A stretch of DNA of 64,000 nucleotides from Kuafuiihalomonas sp050331295 (lineage in GTDB: Bacteria; Myxococcota; Kuafuiibacteriia; Kuafuiibacteriales; Kuafuiibacteriaceae), in the NCBI GenBank assembly GCA_050331295.1, contig JBHJGZ010000004.1, positions 186,001-250,000 on the forward strand, given 5' to 3'. Shown here one piece after another: positions 15,443-25,000 of this stretch (position 1 is its first letter; the number at the start of each line of letters is the position of its first letter). A program made the translations under genes and the position numbers. The notes below the pieces were generated by a model. The model had not been told where the DNA came from. It saw only the letters and a list, made by a program, of their open reading frames with translations, and made no database searches.

Positions 15443-16633
15443 TCATCGAAGGCTGTTCATGGCCCGCCCCAAACGCTCGAGTCCTTCGTCGATGACGGCT
15501 TCCGAGACGGCGAAAGACAGGCGAACGTGCTGATCCGAGCCGAAGGGCTCTCCGGGAACCACCACGAGCTTCTCCTGCTTGAGGAGATAGGCGGCAAAGT
15601 CCGAGGCGGTGCGAAGACACGTCCCGTCCGGCGTGAACTTCCCGAACAACGCGCTGACCCTCGGGAAGACGTAGAAGGCTCCTCGGGGATCGAAGCACTC
15701 GAGGCCGGGAAGGCTGCGCAGGCGGTCCACGACCAACCGACGACGCCGATCGAACGCGTTGCGCATCGATGCGACACAGGCCTGATCTCCCTGGAGTGCC
15801 GCCAGAAGACCGTGCTGGCTCGGCGCGGAGGCGTTCGATGTCGACTGGCCCTGGAGCTTGCTCATCTCGGTCACCAGCATGGAAGGTGCGAGCGCCCAGC
15901 CGATCCGCACACCGGTCATTGCGAACGCTTTCGAGCCGCCGTTCACGATGATGATTCGGTCCGACAGTTCGGGAGCCACGGCGAGCGGGCTGGCGAAGCG
16001 GGCATCTTCGTAGACCAACTGGTCGTAGATCTCGTCGAACATGACCAAGAGATCTTTGTGGGGGCGGACCACTTCGAGAAGGGAACCCAACGCTTCGTTC
16101 GAGTAGATTCCTCCGGTGGGATTGGAGGGTGAATTGATGATCACCATCCGGGTTCGGTCGGTCAGAGCAGAGGCGAGCTGGCCGGCAGAGAGAGCAAAGC
16201 CGCTGGATTCGTCGGTCGGCACTACGACCGGGACTCCTCCTACGAAGCGGACGATGTCGACGTAGGACAGCCAATGAGGAGCCGGGATGATGACCTCATC
16301 TCCCTCCTCCACGGTGCATATCACCGCGTTGAAGATGGCTTGCTTGCCACCCGTGGTGACCACGGTTTGGTCGGGGGTGACGCCGAACTCCCGGTAGCGG
16401 TCGGCAATGGCCCTTCGAAGTGGCGCGATCCCGGCCACCGCGGTGTAGCGTGTCTCGCCTCGGTCCAGCGAGCTCTTCATCGCCTCCGCGATGTGCTGCG
16501 GCATTGGGAAATCTGGCTCTCCCGCCGTCAGGCTGACCACGTCTTCCCCCGCCGCCTTCATTTCTTGGGCTTGGGCGTTGAGGGCAAGTGTGGCGGATGG
16601 GGCGATCCGGTGGAGTCTAGCGGCAAGCCTCAT
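15443..16633 (-). CDS. Class I PLP-dependent aminotransferase (aspartate aminotransferase-like)
   Basis: 396 residues from ATG 16633 (MRLAARLHRIAPSATLALNA); the open frame begins ten codons earlier. Seen: LTAGEPDFPMPQHIAEAM, TTGGKQAIFNAVICTVEEGDEVIIPAPHWLSY, the NSPSNPTGGIYS substrate loop, FDEIYDQLVYED and the PLP lysine in GGSKAFAMTGVRIGWA (Lys235). The C-terminus has the substrate-carboxylate Arg region (VRLSFAVSEAV). It fits subfamily I-gamma aspartate aminotransferases, though other amino acids could be the substrate. It is divergent from rfbF and converges on pyk. Confidence 0.92.
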   Translation of the reverse strand: MRLAARLHRIAPSATLALNAQAQEMKAAGEDVVSLTAGEPDFPMPQHIAEAMKSSLDRGETRYTAVAGIAPLRRAIADRYREFGVTPDQTVVTTGGKQAIFNAVICTVEEGDEVIIPAPHWLSYVDIVRFVGGVPVVVPTDESSGFALSAGQLASALTDRTRMVIINSPSNPTGGIYSNEALGSLLEVVRPHKDLLVMFDEIYDQLVYEDARFASPLAVAPELSDRIIIVNGGSKAFAMTGVRIGWALAPSMLVTEMSKLQGQSTSNASAPSQHGLLAALQGDQACVASMRNAFDRRRRLVVDRLRSLPGLECFDPRGAFYVFPRVSALFGKFTPDGTCLRTASDFAAYLLKQEKLVVVPGEPFGSDQHVRLSFAVSEAVIDEGLERLGRAMNSLR

Positions 16634-16716
16634 GCCGTCTCGGCATAACACGACGGGGCTCACCCGCAGCGGGTCGGATTGACGTGTTCTCGAAATGGGG
16701 GGACAACCCGAAGCCT

Positions 16717-17493
16717 ATGAAGGTTGTGATTCTGGCCGGTGGTCTAGGGACCCGGTTGTCCGAGGAAACGGCGGTTCGACCCAAGCCGATGGTGGAGATC
16801 GGTGGCTATCCGATCATGTGGCACATCATGAAGATTTATGCCTCGCATGGCCTCAAAGATTTCATCGTGTGCTGTGGCTACAAGAGTGAAGTCATCAAAG
16901 AGTACTTCTCGAACTACTCGATGAGGCTGGCCGACGTCACCATCGACCTCTCGACCAACGATGTCACCTACCACCGGCGAGGAGGCGAGGACTGGCGAGT
17001 GACCATGGTGGAAACCGGAATGAACACCCTCACCGGTGGCCGCATCAAACGAGTCCGCGACTACCTCGATGCGGACGAGCCGTTCTGCCTGACCTATGGC
17101 GATGGCGTGTCGAATGTGAACGTTGGCGAGCTGGTGGACTTTCACAAGGGCAGTGGCGCCTGGTGCACCCTCACCGCGGTCAAGCCGCCCGGTCGGTTCG
17201 GCGCCATCACCCTGCACGCGGACCAGAAACTGATCGACAGCTTTCAAGAGAAGCCCCAAGGCGATGGCAGCTGGATCAACGGCGGTTTCTTTGTCGTGAA
17301 CCCCAAGGCGATCGACTACATCGAAGGGGACGAGACCACTTGGGAGCGTGAACCCATGGAGACGCTGGCACGAAAAGGACAGCTGGCGGCTTTCCGCCAT
17401 CCCGGCTTTTGGCAGCCCATGGATACACTCAGGGACAAGGTGTACTTGCAGAAGCTCTGGGATTCCGGTCAGGCTCCGTGGAAGAGCTGGTGA
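16717..17493 (+). CDS. rfbF: Glucose-1-phosphate cytidylyltransferase
   Basis: 258 residues from ATG 16717 (MKVVILAGGLGTRLSEETAV), the usual length and start; an ATG eleven codons earlier is less likely. It makes CDP-glucose from CTP and glucose-1-phosphate. The nucleotide-binding signature LAGGLGTRLSEETAVRPKPM is followed by VEIGGYPIMWHIMKIYASHG, FCLTYGDGVSNVNVGEL and FWQPMDTLRDKVYLQKLW, all typical of RfbF. The gene overlaps rfbG by four bases (GTGA). Together they produce CDP-4-keto-6-deoxyglucose for 3,6-dideoxy or branched sugars of surface polysaccharides. Confidence 0.95.
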   Translation: MKVVILAGGLGTRLSEETAVRPKPMVEIGGYPIMWHIMKIYASHGLKDFIVCCGYKSEVIKEYFSNYSMRLADVTIDLSTNDVTYHRRGGEDWRVTMVETGMNTLTGGRIKRVRDYLDADEPFCLTYGDGVSNVNVGELVDFHKGSGAWCTLTAVKPPGRFGAITLHADQKLIDSFQEKPQGDGSWINGGFFVVNPKAIDYIEGDETTWEREPMETLARKGQLAAFRHPGFWQPMDTLRDKVYLQKLWDSGQAPWKSW

Positions 17494-18599
17494 ACGCGAA
17501 CTGGTTCGGCGGTGCGTACGCCGGAAAACGGGTCTTGCTGACCGGACACACCGGTTTCAAGGGTTCATGGCTGGCGGTGTGGCTTCGGTCCCTCGGAGCA
17601 GAGGTGTATGGTCTCGCGTTGGAGCCGGACACCGATCCTGCTCTGTTCGACCTGCTGAAGTTACGTGATGACGTGGACCACGCCGTTGTGGACGTCCGTG
17701 ACCTGGCCTTGGTGAAAGAACGAGTCTCCGCCGTCGAGCCCGAAGTCGTCTTTCACCTGGCCGCCCAGCCACTGGTGCGGCGGAGCTATTCAGATCCCAA
17801 GGAGACCTGGGACGTGAACGTCACCGGCACCGTGAATGTGCTGGAGGCCATTCGGTCGACGGATTCGGTGCGCGCAGCCGTCATCGTGACGTCCGACAAG
17901 TGCTACGAGAATCGGGAATGGGTCTGGGGCTATCGAGAGACGGACCCGATGGGCGGACACGACCCCTATTCCGCATCCAAAGGAGCCACGGAACTGGTGG
18001 TCTCCAGCTACCAGCGGAGCTTCTTCCCGGCGGGACACGCTTGCCGGTTGGCGTCCGCTCGGGCCGGAAACGTCATCGGAGGAGGCGACTGGTCCAAGGA
18101 CCGGATCGTTCCCGACTTCATGACCACCATCGCGTCAGGTCGAACCTTGGTGCTTCGAAATCCCAAAGCCACGCGGCCGTGGCAGCACGTCTTGGAGCCA
18201 CTCTCCGGCTATCTTCATCTGGCCGAACGGCTTCTGCGGGAGAACGGTGACCGATACCTTGGCGGATGGAACTTCGGCCCCGCCGACACTTCGGTGACGA
18301 CGGTGCGGTACCTCGTGGAGCAGATGGTGGCTGCTTGGGGATCCGGAACGGTGGAAGAACGCCCGGATCCGAACGCACCCCATGAAGCAGGACTCCTGAA
18401 GCTCGATATCTCGAAAGCCTCGGCCTCTCTCGAGTGGAGAAGCGCCTGGAGCGTGAGGGAAACGGTCCGGAAGACGGTCGATTGGTATCGAGCCCACCTC
18501 GAGGGTGCCGACCTCTTGGAGGTCACGCGTTCGCAGATCACGGATTATGCCGGTGCGGCGCGTGACGCCGGGGTCTCTTGGGCACTAGGAGACGGCTGA
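17490..18599 (+). CDS. rfbG: CDP-glucose 4,6-dehydratase
   Basis: 369 residues from GTG 17490 (or GTG 17478, in frame). The Rossmann fingerprint GKRVLLTGHTGFKGSWLAVW is near the N-terminus. DNHV-like contacts, HLAAQPLVRRSYSDPKETWD, VTSDKCYENREWVWGYRETD and the catalytic Tyr-x-x-x-Lys (YSASKGATELV) follow. A short-chain dehydrogenase/reductase of normal size, it converts CDP-glucose to CDP-4-keto-6-deoxyglucose. It is the second gene of the rfbFG pair. Its 3' end overlaps the 3' end of the opposing SAF-domain gene by 15 bp. Confidence 0.95.
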   Translation: MNANWFGGAYAGKRVLLTGHTGFKGSWLAVWLRSLGAEVYGLALEPDTDPALFDLLKLRDDVDHAVVDVRDLALVKERVSAVEPEVVFHLAAQPLVRRSYSDPKETWDVNVTGTVNVLEAIRSTDSVRAAVIVTSDKCYENREWVWGYRETDPMGGHDPYSASKGATELVVSSYQRSFFPAGHACRLASARAGNVIGGGDWSKDRIVPDFMTTIASGRTLVLRNPKATRPWQHVLEPLSGYLHLAERLLRENGDRYLGGWNFGPADTSVTTVRYLVEQMVAAWGSGTVEERPDPNAPHEAGLLKLDISKASASLEWRSAWSVRETVRKTVDWYRAHLEGADLLEVTRSQITDYAGAARDAGVSWALGDG

Positions 18600-19922
18600 C
18601 CGCGCCTGGATGCTGCCCTTTGAAGCCACCGGCGAGCTTCCGAAGAAATGGGTGTCCTGCTCGGCTCGGAGCCGGTCGATGAGCCGCCCCTCGGGGAGAC
18701 TCACATCATCATAGGTGAGGACTTGGTCCTTCGGCACATCTCGCAGCAACGTGCACCCTTCGGCCAAACCGATAGGGAGCAGGCGCTGGGCGTGGGTCAA
18801 TTCTCCTTTCTCTGCGAGGCCGTAGGTCTTGTAGTGACCGATGCCGTCCAACACATCGCCGGCCCGAAGGTGGACCTTGGCCGTCGCAACAACGTCCACT
18901 CGTGGTGACGCGCCGGCAAGGATCGTGTCGTTGAACAGGACAACCCGGGCCACCGATAGCGGCACCTCGAAGTGGCACAAATGATATGGCGTATAGAAGG
19001 AGTAGAGTGGACCTTCTCCCAACTTGTACAAGTTCAGGTAGTGCTTCTGCTTCGGGTCTTCGTGGGTCGCGAAGATGAACACTCCCGGTCCCGGCTTGGC
19101 CCCCACGACGTAGTCGACGATGCCGCCCCATTCCCGCAGCTGGTCCACGTCGTAGAGGTGGGTCATCTCATCGACATGGCCTCGGAAGTCGTATCCGAGC
19201 ATTCCACGCTGGGCCACCGTCAAACCGAAGCCGTTCGCGACGATGGCCTGTTCGAACGACATCTTCGTTCCATCGGCGAAGCTCGTGACCATGTGGGGCT
19301 TCTGAAGCCATTTCTTGGCGAATCCGGCCTGGGTGGTCGGGTTTCGGTACGGATCGTGGAGGCCTTTGATGTTGCCCACCAAAAGGGGCTCGAGGCCGAT
19401 GCTGGTGACGTAGCGATACAGGTTCGCCTCGACACCGGGCTGGTCGCCGTCGCACGCGGTCAGGACGACGCCGGCCGCGTCGGCTCTCCGCTTGAGAATG
19501 GACCCCACCGTTCCGTCGAGCTCCGCATTCATGAGTACGACGTGCTTTCGATGTTCCAGGGCATCGAGCACGACGTGCGCGGCGAACTCCACGGTTCCGG
19601 TGACCTCGATCAGAGCGTCGAGGCTCTGGGATCGGCAAAGCACCGAGGGGTCATCGGTGATCACGGGCGTGCCGGCCTGTGCGGCGGCGTCCAGAGCCGA
19701 TGGGCTGTCCACCCGCTTTGGCTCCGGGTAGCCGGCTTCGAGGAACGCCCGCTGTCCGTCGTCTGGTGCTCGACTGTAGATGGCGGACATCACCATTCCC
19801 GGTACTGCATTCCGGATCTGGTTGACGATGCCCCGACCCATGAAGCCGGCTCCGATCATGCCGACGCGAACCGGGTTATGCTCGGCTGCGCGGGCTTTGA
19901 GGGCGGTATCGATGATGAACAT
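18585..19922 (-). CDS. NAD(P)-dependent oxidoreductase with C-terminal SAF domain
   Basis: 445 residues from ATG 19922 (MFIIDTALKARAAEHNPVRV). The Rossmann fingerprint GMIGAGFMGRGIVNQI (about residues 21-36) and the homoserine-dehydrogenase-like stretch VLTACDGDQPGVEANLYRYV are followed by a central catalytic domain. The C-terminal SAF-like domain starts near VVATAKVHLRAGDVLDGIGH, with AEGCTLLRDVPKDQVLTYDD. SAF-fused dehydrogenases of this type occur in nucleotide-sugar and surface-polysaccharide loci, but the substrate is not established. It lies 8 bp behind the rfbC-like gene and faces rfbFG, so a sugar-related role is inferred from context. Confidence 0.85.
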   Translation of the reverse strand: MFIIDTALKARAAEHNPVRVGMIGAGFMGRGIVNQIRNAVPGMVMSAIYSRAPDDGQRAFLEAGYPEPKRVDSPSALDAAAQAGTPVITDDPSVLCRSQSLDALIEVTGTVEFAAHVVLDALEHRKHVVLMNAELDGTVGSILKRRADAAGVVLTACDGDQPGVEANLYRYVTSIGLEPLLVGNIKGLHDPYRNPTTQAGFAKKWLQKPHMVTSFADGTKMSFEQAIVANGFGLTVAQRGMLGYDFRGHVDEMTHLYDVDQLREWGGIVDYVVGAKPGPGVFIFATHEDPKQKHYLNLYKLGEGPLYSFYTPYHLCHFEVPLSVARVVLFNDTILAGASPRVDVVATAKVHLRAGDVLDGIGHYKTYGLAEKGELTHAQRLLPIGLAEGCTLLRDVPKDQVLTYDDVSLPEGRLIDRLRAEQDTHFFGSSPVASKGSIQARSAVS

Positions 19923-19930
19923 GAGAAACC

Positions 19931-20461
19931 TCAGCTTTGGTGTAAGGGCCAGGCCGCATCTTTGTCGCTGATGACGGAGACCGGCAAGGGCCATTGAATG
20001 GAAAGGGCGGGGTCGTCATAGCGGAGTCCGCCTTCGTTACCGGGGCTATAGAATTCCGTGACTTGGTAGCAGACCTCCGCGTCGTCGGTGAGGGTCTGGT
20101 ATCCATGGGCGAACAGTTCGGGAACATAAAGGGCGCGGCGGTTCGAGGCGGTGAGTTCCACGCCAAAGTGCTGAAGATATGTCTTCGAGTCAGTGCGTAG
20201 ATCAATGATGACATCATACACCGCTCCGGAGGTGCAGCGCACGAGTTTGGTTTCCGCCGCCGGTGGATGTTGAAAGTGCATGCCCCGAAGCGTCCCCTTC
20301 GTGTGATTGAAGGAAAGGTTGCACTGGGCGACAACCGCCTTGAGGCCGTGCTCGAGGAATTCGCGCTGACAGAAGGTGCGGGCGAAGCCGCCGCGGTGGT
20401 CGGTCCGCAGCTCGACGTCGACGATGAAGGCGCCGGCCAGCGGGGTCTCGGTGAACTTCAT
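19931..20461 (-). CDS. dTDP-4-dehydrorhamnose 3,5-epimerase family protein (RfbC-like)
   Basis: 176 residues of the cupin-fold RfbC family. Seen: DHRGGFARTFCQREF (the DxRG nucleotide-sugar contact region), QCNLSFNHTKGTLRGMHFQH (catalytic His in the RGMHFQ signature), GAVYDVIIDLRTDSKTYLQH, and LYVPELFAHGYQTLTDDAEV with the conserved Tyr region VCYQVTEFYSPGNEGGLRYDDP. The usual substrate is dTDP-4-keto-6-deoxyglucose. The adjacent rfbFG makes the CDP analogue, so this enzyme may act on the CDP-linked ketosugar. No rmlA, rmlB or rmlD is nearby. It is co-oriented with the SAF oxidoreductase (8-bp gap). Confidence 0.87.
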   Translation of the reverse strand: MKFTETPLAGAFIVDVELRTDHRGGFARTFCQREFLEHGLKAVVAQCNLSFNHTKGTLRGMHFQHPPAAETKLVRCTSGAVYDVIIDLRTDSKTYLQHFGVELTASNRRALYVPELFAHGYQTLTDDAEVCYQVTEFYSPGNEGGLRYDDPALSIQWPLPVSVISDKDAAWPLHQS

Positions 20462-20528
20462 GGGGCGCCGAAACTCTGCCCTAAGGTTCGCGAGGGCTCA
20501 AACCCCGAGCACCTGGTTTTGGACTCGG

Positions 20529-21098
20529 CTAGGGGGCGCTCGAGGGGTCTCGGGCCCGGATCCACCAAACCAGCGTGTCTCCATAGGTTCGGGAGTCTTC
20601 GAGGCTGAGGCCAACTGGGAGCACTGGGGACCGGTCCTGCCGGCGATGCTCCAGAACGAGTTGGCCGGCCGGCGTCAGAAGCCGAGGTGCGTGGTGAAGG
20701 ACTGGGACCAGCAGGTTCGCGGCTTGGGCGTACGGGGGATCGGCAAAGATGACGTCGAACTGGGCTCGTGTCGTGACCAAGAACGCGATGGCGCTGGCCA
20801 CGGGGCGCGGATCAATTTCTGCCTCTTGGTCTGTTACCTGGCACCGTTTCAGGTTGGTCTCGAGGGCTGCAAGGCTCCCTTTGGCGCGCTCCACGAAGCG
20901 GGCATGCCGTGCTCCGCGGGAGAGGGCCTCCAGACCGAGCCCTCCGGTTCCAGCGAAGAGGTCAAGCACCCGCGCATCGACGAGGTCGGTGCCGAGGACA
21001 GAGAAGACGGATTCCTTGACCCGGTCCGCGGTGGGCCGAACGTCCCGCTTCGGGACTTGGAGGTGAAGGCCTCCGAACCGGCCGGCAATGATACGCAT
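20529..21098 (-). CDS. rsmD: 16S rRNA (guanine(966)-N(2))-methyltransferase
   Basis: 189 residues from ATG 21098 (MRIIAGRFGGLHLQVPKRDV). The RsmD-type opening RIIAGRFGG and RPTADRVKESVFSVL are followed by the SAM-binding motif VLDLFAGTGGLGLEALSRGA and the catalytic DPPY motif (DVIFADPPYAQA). It methylates G966 of 16S rRNA on N2. The length is normal. It is 14 bp downstream of the amidase gene on the minus strand and likely co-transcribed. Confidence 0.93.
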   Translation of the reverse strand: MRIIAGRFGGLHLQVPKRDVRPTADRVKESVFSVLGTDLVDARVLDLFAGTGGLGLEALSRGARHARFVERAKGSLAALETNLKRCQVTDQEAEIDPRPVASAIAFLVTTRAQFDVIFADPPYAQAANLLVPVLHHAPRLLTPAGQLVLEHRRQDRSPVLPVGLSLEDSRTYGDTLVWWIRARDPSSAP

Positions 21099-21112
21099 CC
21101 CGTCCCACGTGG

Positions 21113-21937
21113 TCAGAGTGACCGGACTTCGAACGGCCTCTCCTGCTGACTGGTGGGTAGGCGCTGGGCCCATTCTGCCCTCACCGAAAGGTCGATTTCG
21201 GCCACCGCGACGCCGGGACCGGATGGAATCTGAGCCAGGATCCGGCCGCTGGGATCGACGATCATGCTGTGGCCGTACGTCCGCCGACCCCTCCCGTGGT
21301 CCCCGACCTGCGCGGCGGCCACGACGAAGCACTGGTTCTCGATGGCTCGAGCCCGAAGCAGGATCTCCCAATGGAGCTGTCCGGTGGGGACCGTGAAAGC
21401 CGAGGGAACCAGCAGGACGTCGGCTTTCGCTCGGGCGTAGGCGCGGTACAGGCTGGGAAAGCGGAGGTCATAGCAGATACTCAGACCAAACCGACCGAGC
21501 TCGGTTTCTGCGATGACGCCTTCCGTTCCGGGCTTGGTGCGGGCCGATTCTCGATAGCTGCGGCCGTCGCCCACTTCGGCGTCGAAGAGGTGTATCTTTC
21601 GATAGACGGCGCGCGCTGTCCCGTCGGGACCAAAGAGGACCGACGTGTTGTGCAGCCGTTCCGGCTCGTCGCTCGTTTCGGGGATCGAGCCCGCACTCAA
21701 CGTAATGGACAACTCCCGGGCCCAAGCCCCGAAGCGTTGAAACGTCGGGCCATCCTCGAGGCGCTCTGCGACGGTCTTCTTATCCTCCTCACGTCCGAGG
21801 AAGTTGACCGCTTCCGGAAGCGCTACGAAGCGCGCACCGCGGGCTGCGGCCTCTCGGACCTTGGACTCGGCGTCCGCCACCGACGCCACGGGGTCGTTCG
21901 TCGTCGTCAGCTGCACGACAGCGGCAAGGTAGCGCAT
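21113..21937 (-). CDS. Carbon-nitrogen hydrolase (NIT1/deaminated-glutathione amidase-like)
   Basis: 274 residues from ATG 21937 (MRYLAAVVQLTTTNDPVASV). The nitrilase-superfamily triad is visible: Glu42 in FVALPEAVNF, Lys114 in YRKIHLFD and Cys155 in LSICYDLRFPSLYRAYA. The phrases AGSIPE, VGDGRSYRES and RARAIENQCFVVAAAQVG fit the NIT1 group, whose characterised members repair deaminated glutathione. Other small amides are possible. It appears to lead an operon with rsmD. Confidence 0.88.
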   Translation of the reverse strand: MRYLAAVVQLTTTNDPVASVADAESKVREAAARGARFVALPEAVNFLGREEDKKTVAERLEDGPTFQRFGAWARELSITLSAGSIPETSDEPERLHNTSVLFGPDGTARAVYRKIHLFDAEVGDGRSYRESARTKPGTEGVIAETELGRFGLSICYDLRFPSLYRAYARAKADVLLVPSAFTVPTGQLHWEILLRARAIENQCFVVAAAQVGDHGRGRRTYGHSMIVDPSGRILAQIPSGPGVAVAEIDLSVRAEWAQRLPTSQQERPFEVRSL

Positions 21938-22043
21938 GACCTCAGTTTGCACGGTTGGGCAAACCTTTCCACCCACCTATGGGTGACCGACGCGACCCAC
22001 TTGGGCGTGGCGCAAAGCGGAGAGAGTCGCTATCCCTCCCGCG

Positions 22044-25000
22044 ATGCCATTCGAGAAGGTCGACCAGGCGATCCCCAATTTCCCCGAATTGGAGAATCGC
22101 ATCCTCGATCTGTGGGACCGACGGCGCGTGTTCGAGCGCACCCTCGAGATCACCCGGGGCAAGCCCGAGTTCGTCTTCTACGAGGGGCCCCCCACTGCCA
22201 ACGGCCTTCCGCACAACGGTCACGTTCTCACCCGCGCCATCAAGGACTTGTTCCCGCGTTACATGACCATGCGCGGACATCACGTGGAGCGGCGCGCAGG
22301 TTGGGACACCCACGGTCTCCCGGTGGAAGTGGAGGTGGAAAAGGAGCTGGGTATTCGAGGCCGCGAGGCCATTCTCGAATTCGGCGTGGATCGCTTCGCA
22401 CGAAGATGCATGAACTCCGTGTTTCGATACACCGAAGAGTGGGAGCATCTCACCCGTCGCATCGGTTTTTGGGTCGACCTCAGCGAGGCCTACGTCACCT
22501 ACCACAAGTCCTACGTCGAATCGGTATGGTGGGCCCTCTCGACCCTGTTCGAGCGAGGGCTCCTGTACAAGGGCAAGAAATCGGTCTGGTGGTGGGCCCA
22601 AGGGGGCACGGCGTTGTCGGCGGGGGAAGTCGGAAACGCGTACAAGACCGTGGACGACCCGTCGGTGTTCGTGACGCTTCCGCTGCGGAATGGCGAGGCG
22701 TCACTGGTCGTCTGGACCACGACGCCCTGGACCCTCCCCTCAAACATGTTTGCCGCGGTCCACCCGGAGTTCGACTACGCTTACGTCGAGGACGCGGAGA
22801 GCGGTGAGGTCCTGATCGTCGCGGATGTCTTGGTCGACGCCCTTTCTCAGTCGCTGGGACGCGAGCTTTCTCGGCTGAAGAGCGTAAAGGGTCAGGCGTT
22901 GGTCGGCCTTCGCTATCATCCTCCTTTCGACGCGTTCGTGCGGGATCATCGAGACGACCGCTACTGGCAGGTCGTTGCCGGAAATCGCGGCACCTCGAGC
23001 GCTCCTCAGTACTTTGTCACGTTGGACGGTGGCACCGGCATCGTCCACATCGCGCCCGCGTTCGGCGAAGATGACTGGAAGCTCTGGCGCGGCCTTCAGC
23101 AGGACGTCGGGGAACTGGACATGTTCTGTGCGGTTCGACCGGATGGCAAGCTCGACCACCGCCTCGCCGACGTCGGGCTCGAGGGGATGTGGGTCAAGGA
23201 TGCGGACAAGAAGATCACGAAGTACCTGAAGGAGCAGGGTCGTCTCCTCAAGGCGGATGTGTACCGTCATGAGTATCCGTTTTGCTGGAGGTCCGAAAAC
23301 GATCCTCTGATCCAGTACGTTCGTGATGCGTGGTTCGTTCGAACCACCGATCATATCGACCGGATCATCGAAAACAATCGAGAGGTGATCTGGATGCCGG
23401 ATCACATCAAGGATGGTCGGATGGGTGACTTCCTGGAGGGCAACGTGGACTGGGCCCTGTCGCGGGAGCGATTCTGGGGCACACCCCTCAATATCTGGGC
23501 ATGCACCCTCTGCGACCATCGGGTTGCGCCGAAGTCCTGTGACGACATCAAGGCTCGAAACCCGGACGCATTCAACGCATTCGAACGGGCCCAGGCCGAG
23601 GATCCATCCCTTTCGGAACATCTCGTGGTCCACAAGCCGTGGATCGACCACGTCGAGTTGCCCTGTCCCCAATGCGGGGGAACGATGAGACGAGAACCGG
23701 AAGTCATCGACGTATGGTTTGATTCTGGCTGCATGCCGTTCGCGCAGCTCGGCTATCCGCACAGGCCGGGCAGCAAGGAGGCTTTCGCGCACTCCTTCCC
23801 TGCCGACTTCATCAGCGAAGGGGTCGACCAGACCCGTGGTTGGTTCTACTCGCTCATGGCGGTCAACAATTTGGTGTTTCCCGATGCGCCACGTCCTGTT
23901 CCATTCAAAAGATGTATCGTTCTCGGGCATGTCTTGGACAAGACCGGAAAGAAGGAGTCGAAGAGCAAAGGGAACTACACACCGCCCGAGATGATCCTCG
24001 ATGCGGTTCGTCTCGAGTTCGGAGTGCTTTCCGACGAAGCGATGAAGAAGGCGAAGGTCACCCCCAAGAAGGGTCGTGCACTCATCGCACAGGACGACTA
24101 CGAGGGCATGGACCTCCGGCAAGATACCAAGGTCCAGGCCCGAGGTCCCTCGGAGGCCGCCCGTACCCTGGTGGTCCAAGCGGAAAGGCGTCTTCCGCGC
24201 CGGGTCGTGGCGCTTCATGCCGATGACCGTCACGCGCTCGGGTTGCGGGCATGTCCCCCAGACATCAAGCCGGCTCTGGTGCCCAGCCTGCAGAAGGATC
24301 AGCGGTTGGCCCTCGCGTTGGAGGAGGTTCCGGCACCGGGGGCCGATGCCTTTCGTTGGTTCTTCTACGCTTCGAATCCCCCCTGGAACTCGACCCGCCA
24401 CGCGCTGACGAATGTACGAACCCAGCAGAAGGAACTGCCGATCAAGCTGCGGAACGTCTACTCGTTCTTCGTCACGTACGCGAACATCGATCGGTTCGAT
24501 CCGGTGAAGGACGAGTCGTCACGCCGACCAGCGCCGAAGCGCGCCCTTCTCGACCGCTGGATCCTGTCGGAGCTCGAGATGACCAAGCGCGAAGTGGTGG
24601 AGCACATGGACCAGTTCCGGTCCTACGAAGCGACCCAGGTTCTTCATCGCTTCGTGGAGGGCCTCTCGAACTGGTACGTCCGCCGGTCCCGGGACCGGTT
24701 TTGGGCGGCCGGGCGCGAGCAGGACAAGCTGGACGCACTTTGGACGCTGTACCAGTGCCTCCATGACAGCAGTCTGCTTCTCGCGCCCTTTCTCCCGTTT
24801 GGCGCCGAGGACATGTATCAAAACCTGGTAGTCGGTCCGTATCGGCAGGCGGAGATCCCAGACTCGGTCCATCTGCGCCTCTATCCGACCGGGGATGTCC
24901 GACAGGTCGACGAGTCGCTGTCGGCGGATATGGCGGACGTCCGGGCGCTCGTTTCACTCGGGCTGCAAGTGCGGGCGACCCACAAACTCAAGACGCGCCA

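Noticed and set aside
20462..20528. Possible tRNA or terminator between rsmD and the RfbC-like gene
   Set aside because: Only a 4-bp GCTC/GAGC stem; no cloverleaf, T-arm or CCA end on either strand.
24000..24340. Intein or frameshift in ileS
   Set aside because: The extra segment of about 110 residues keeps the frame, has no intein splice motifs (Cys/Ser start, His-Asn end) and is far too short for one, so it is treated as an insertion.
22740..24401. 553-codon minus-strand open frame inside ileS
   Set aside because: Antisense shadow of a high-GC gene with no recognisable motif; ileS is unambiguous.
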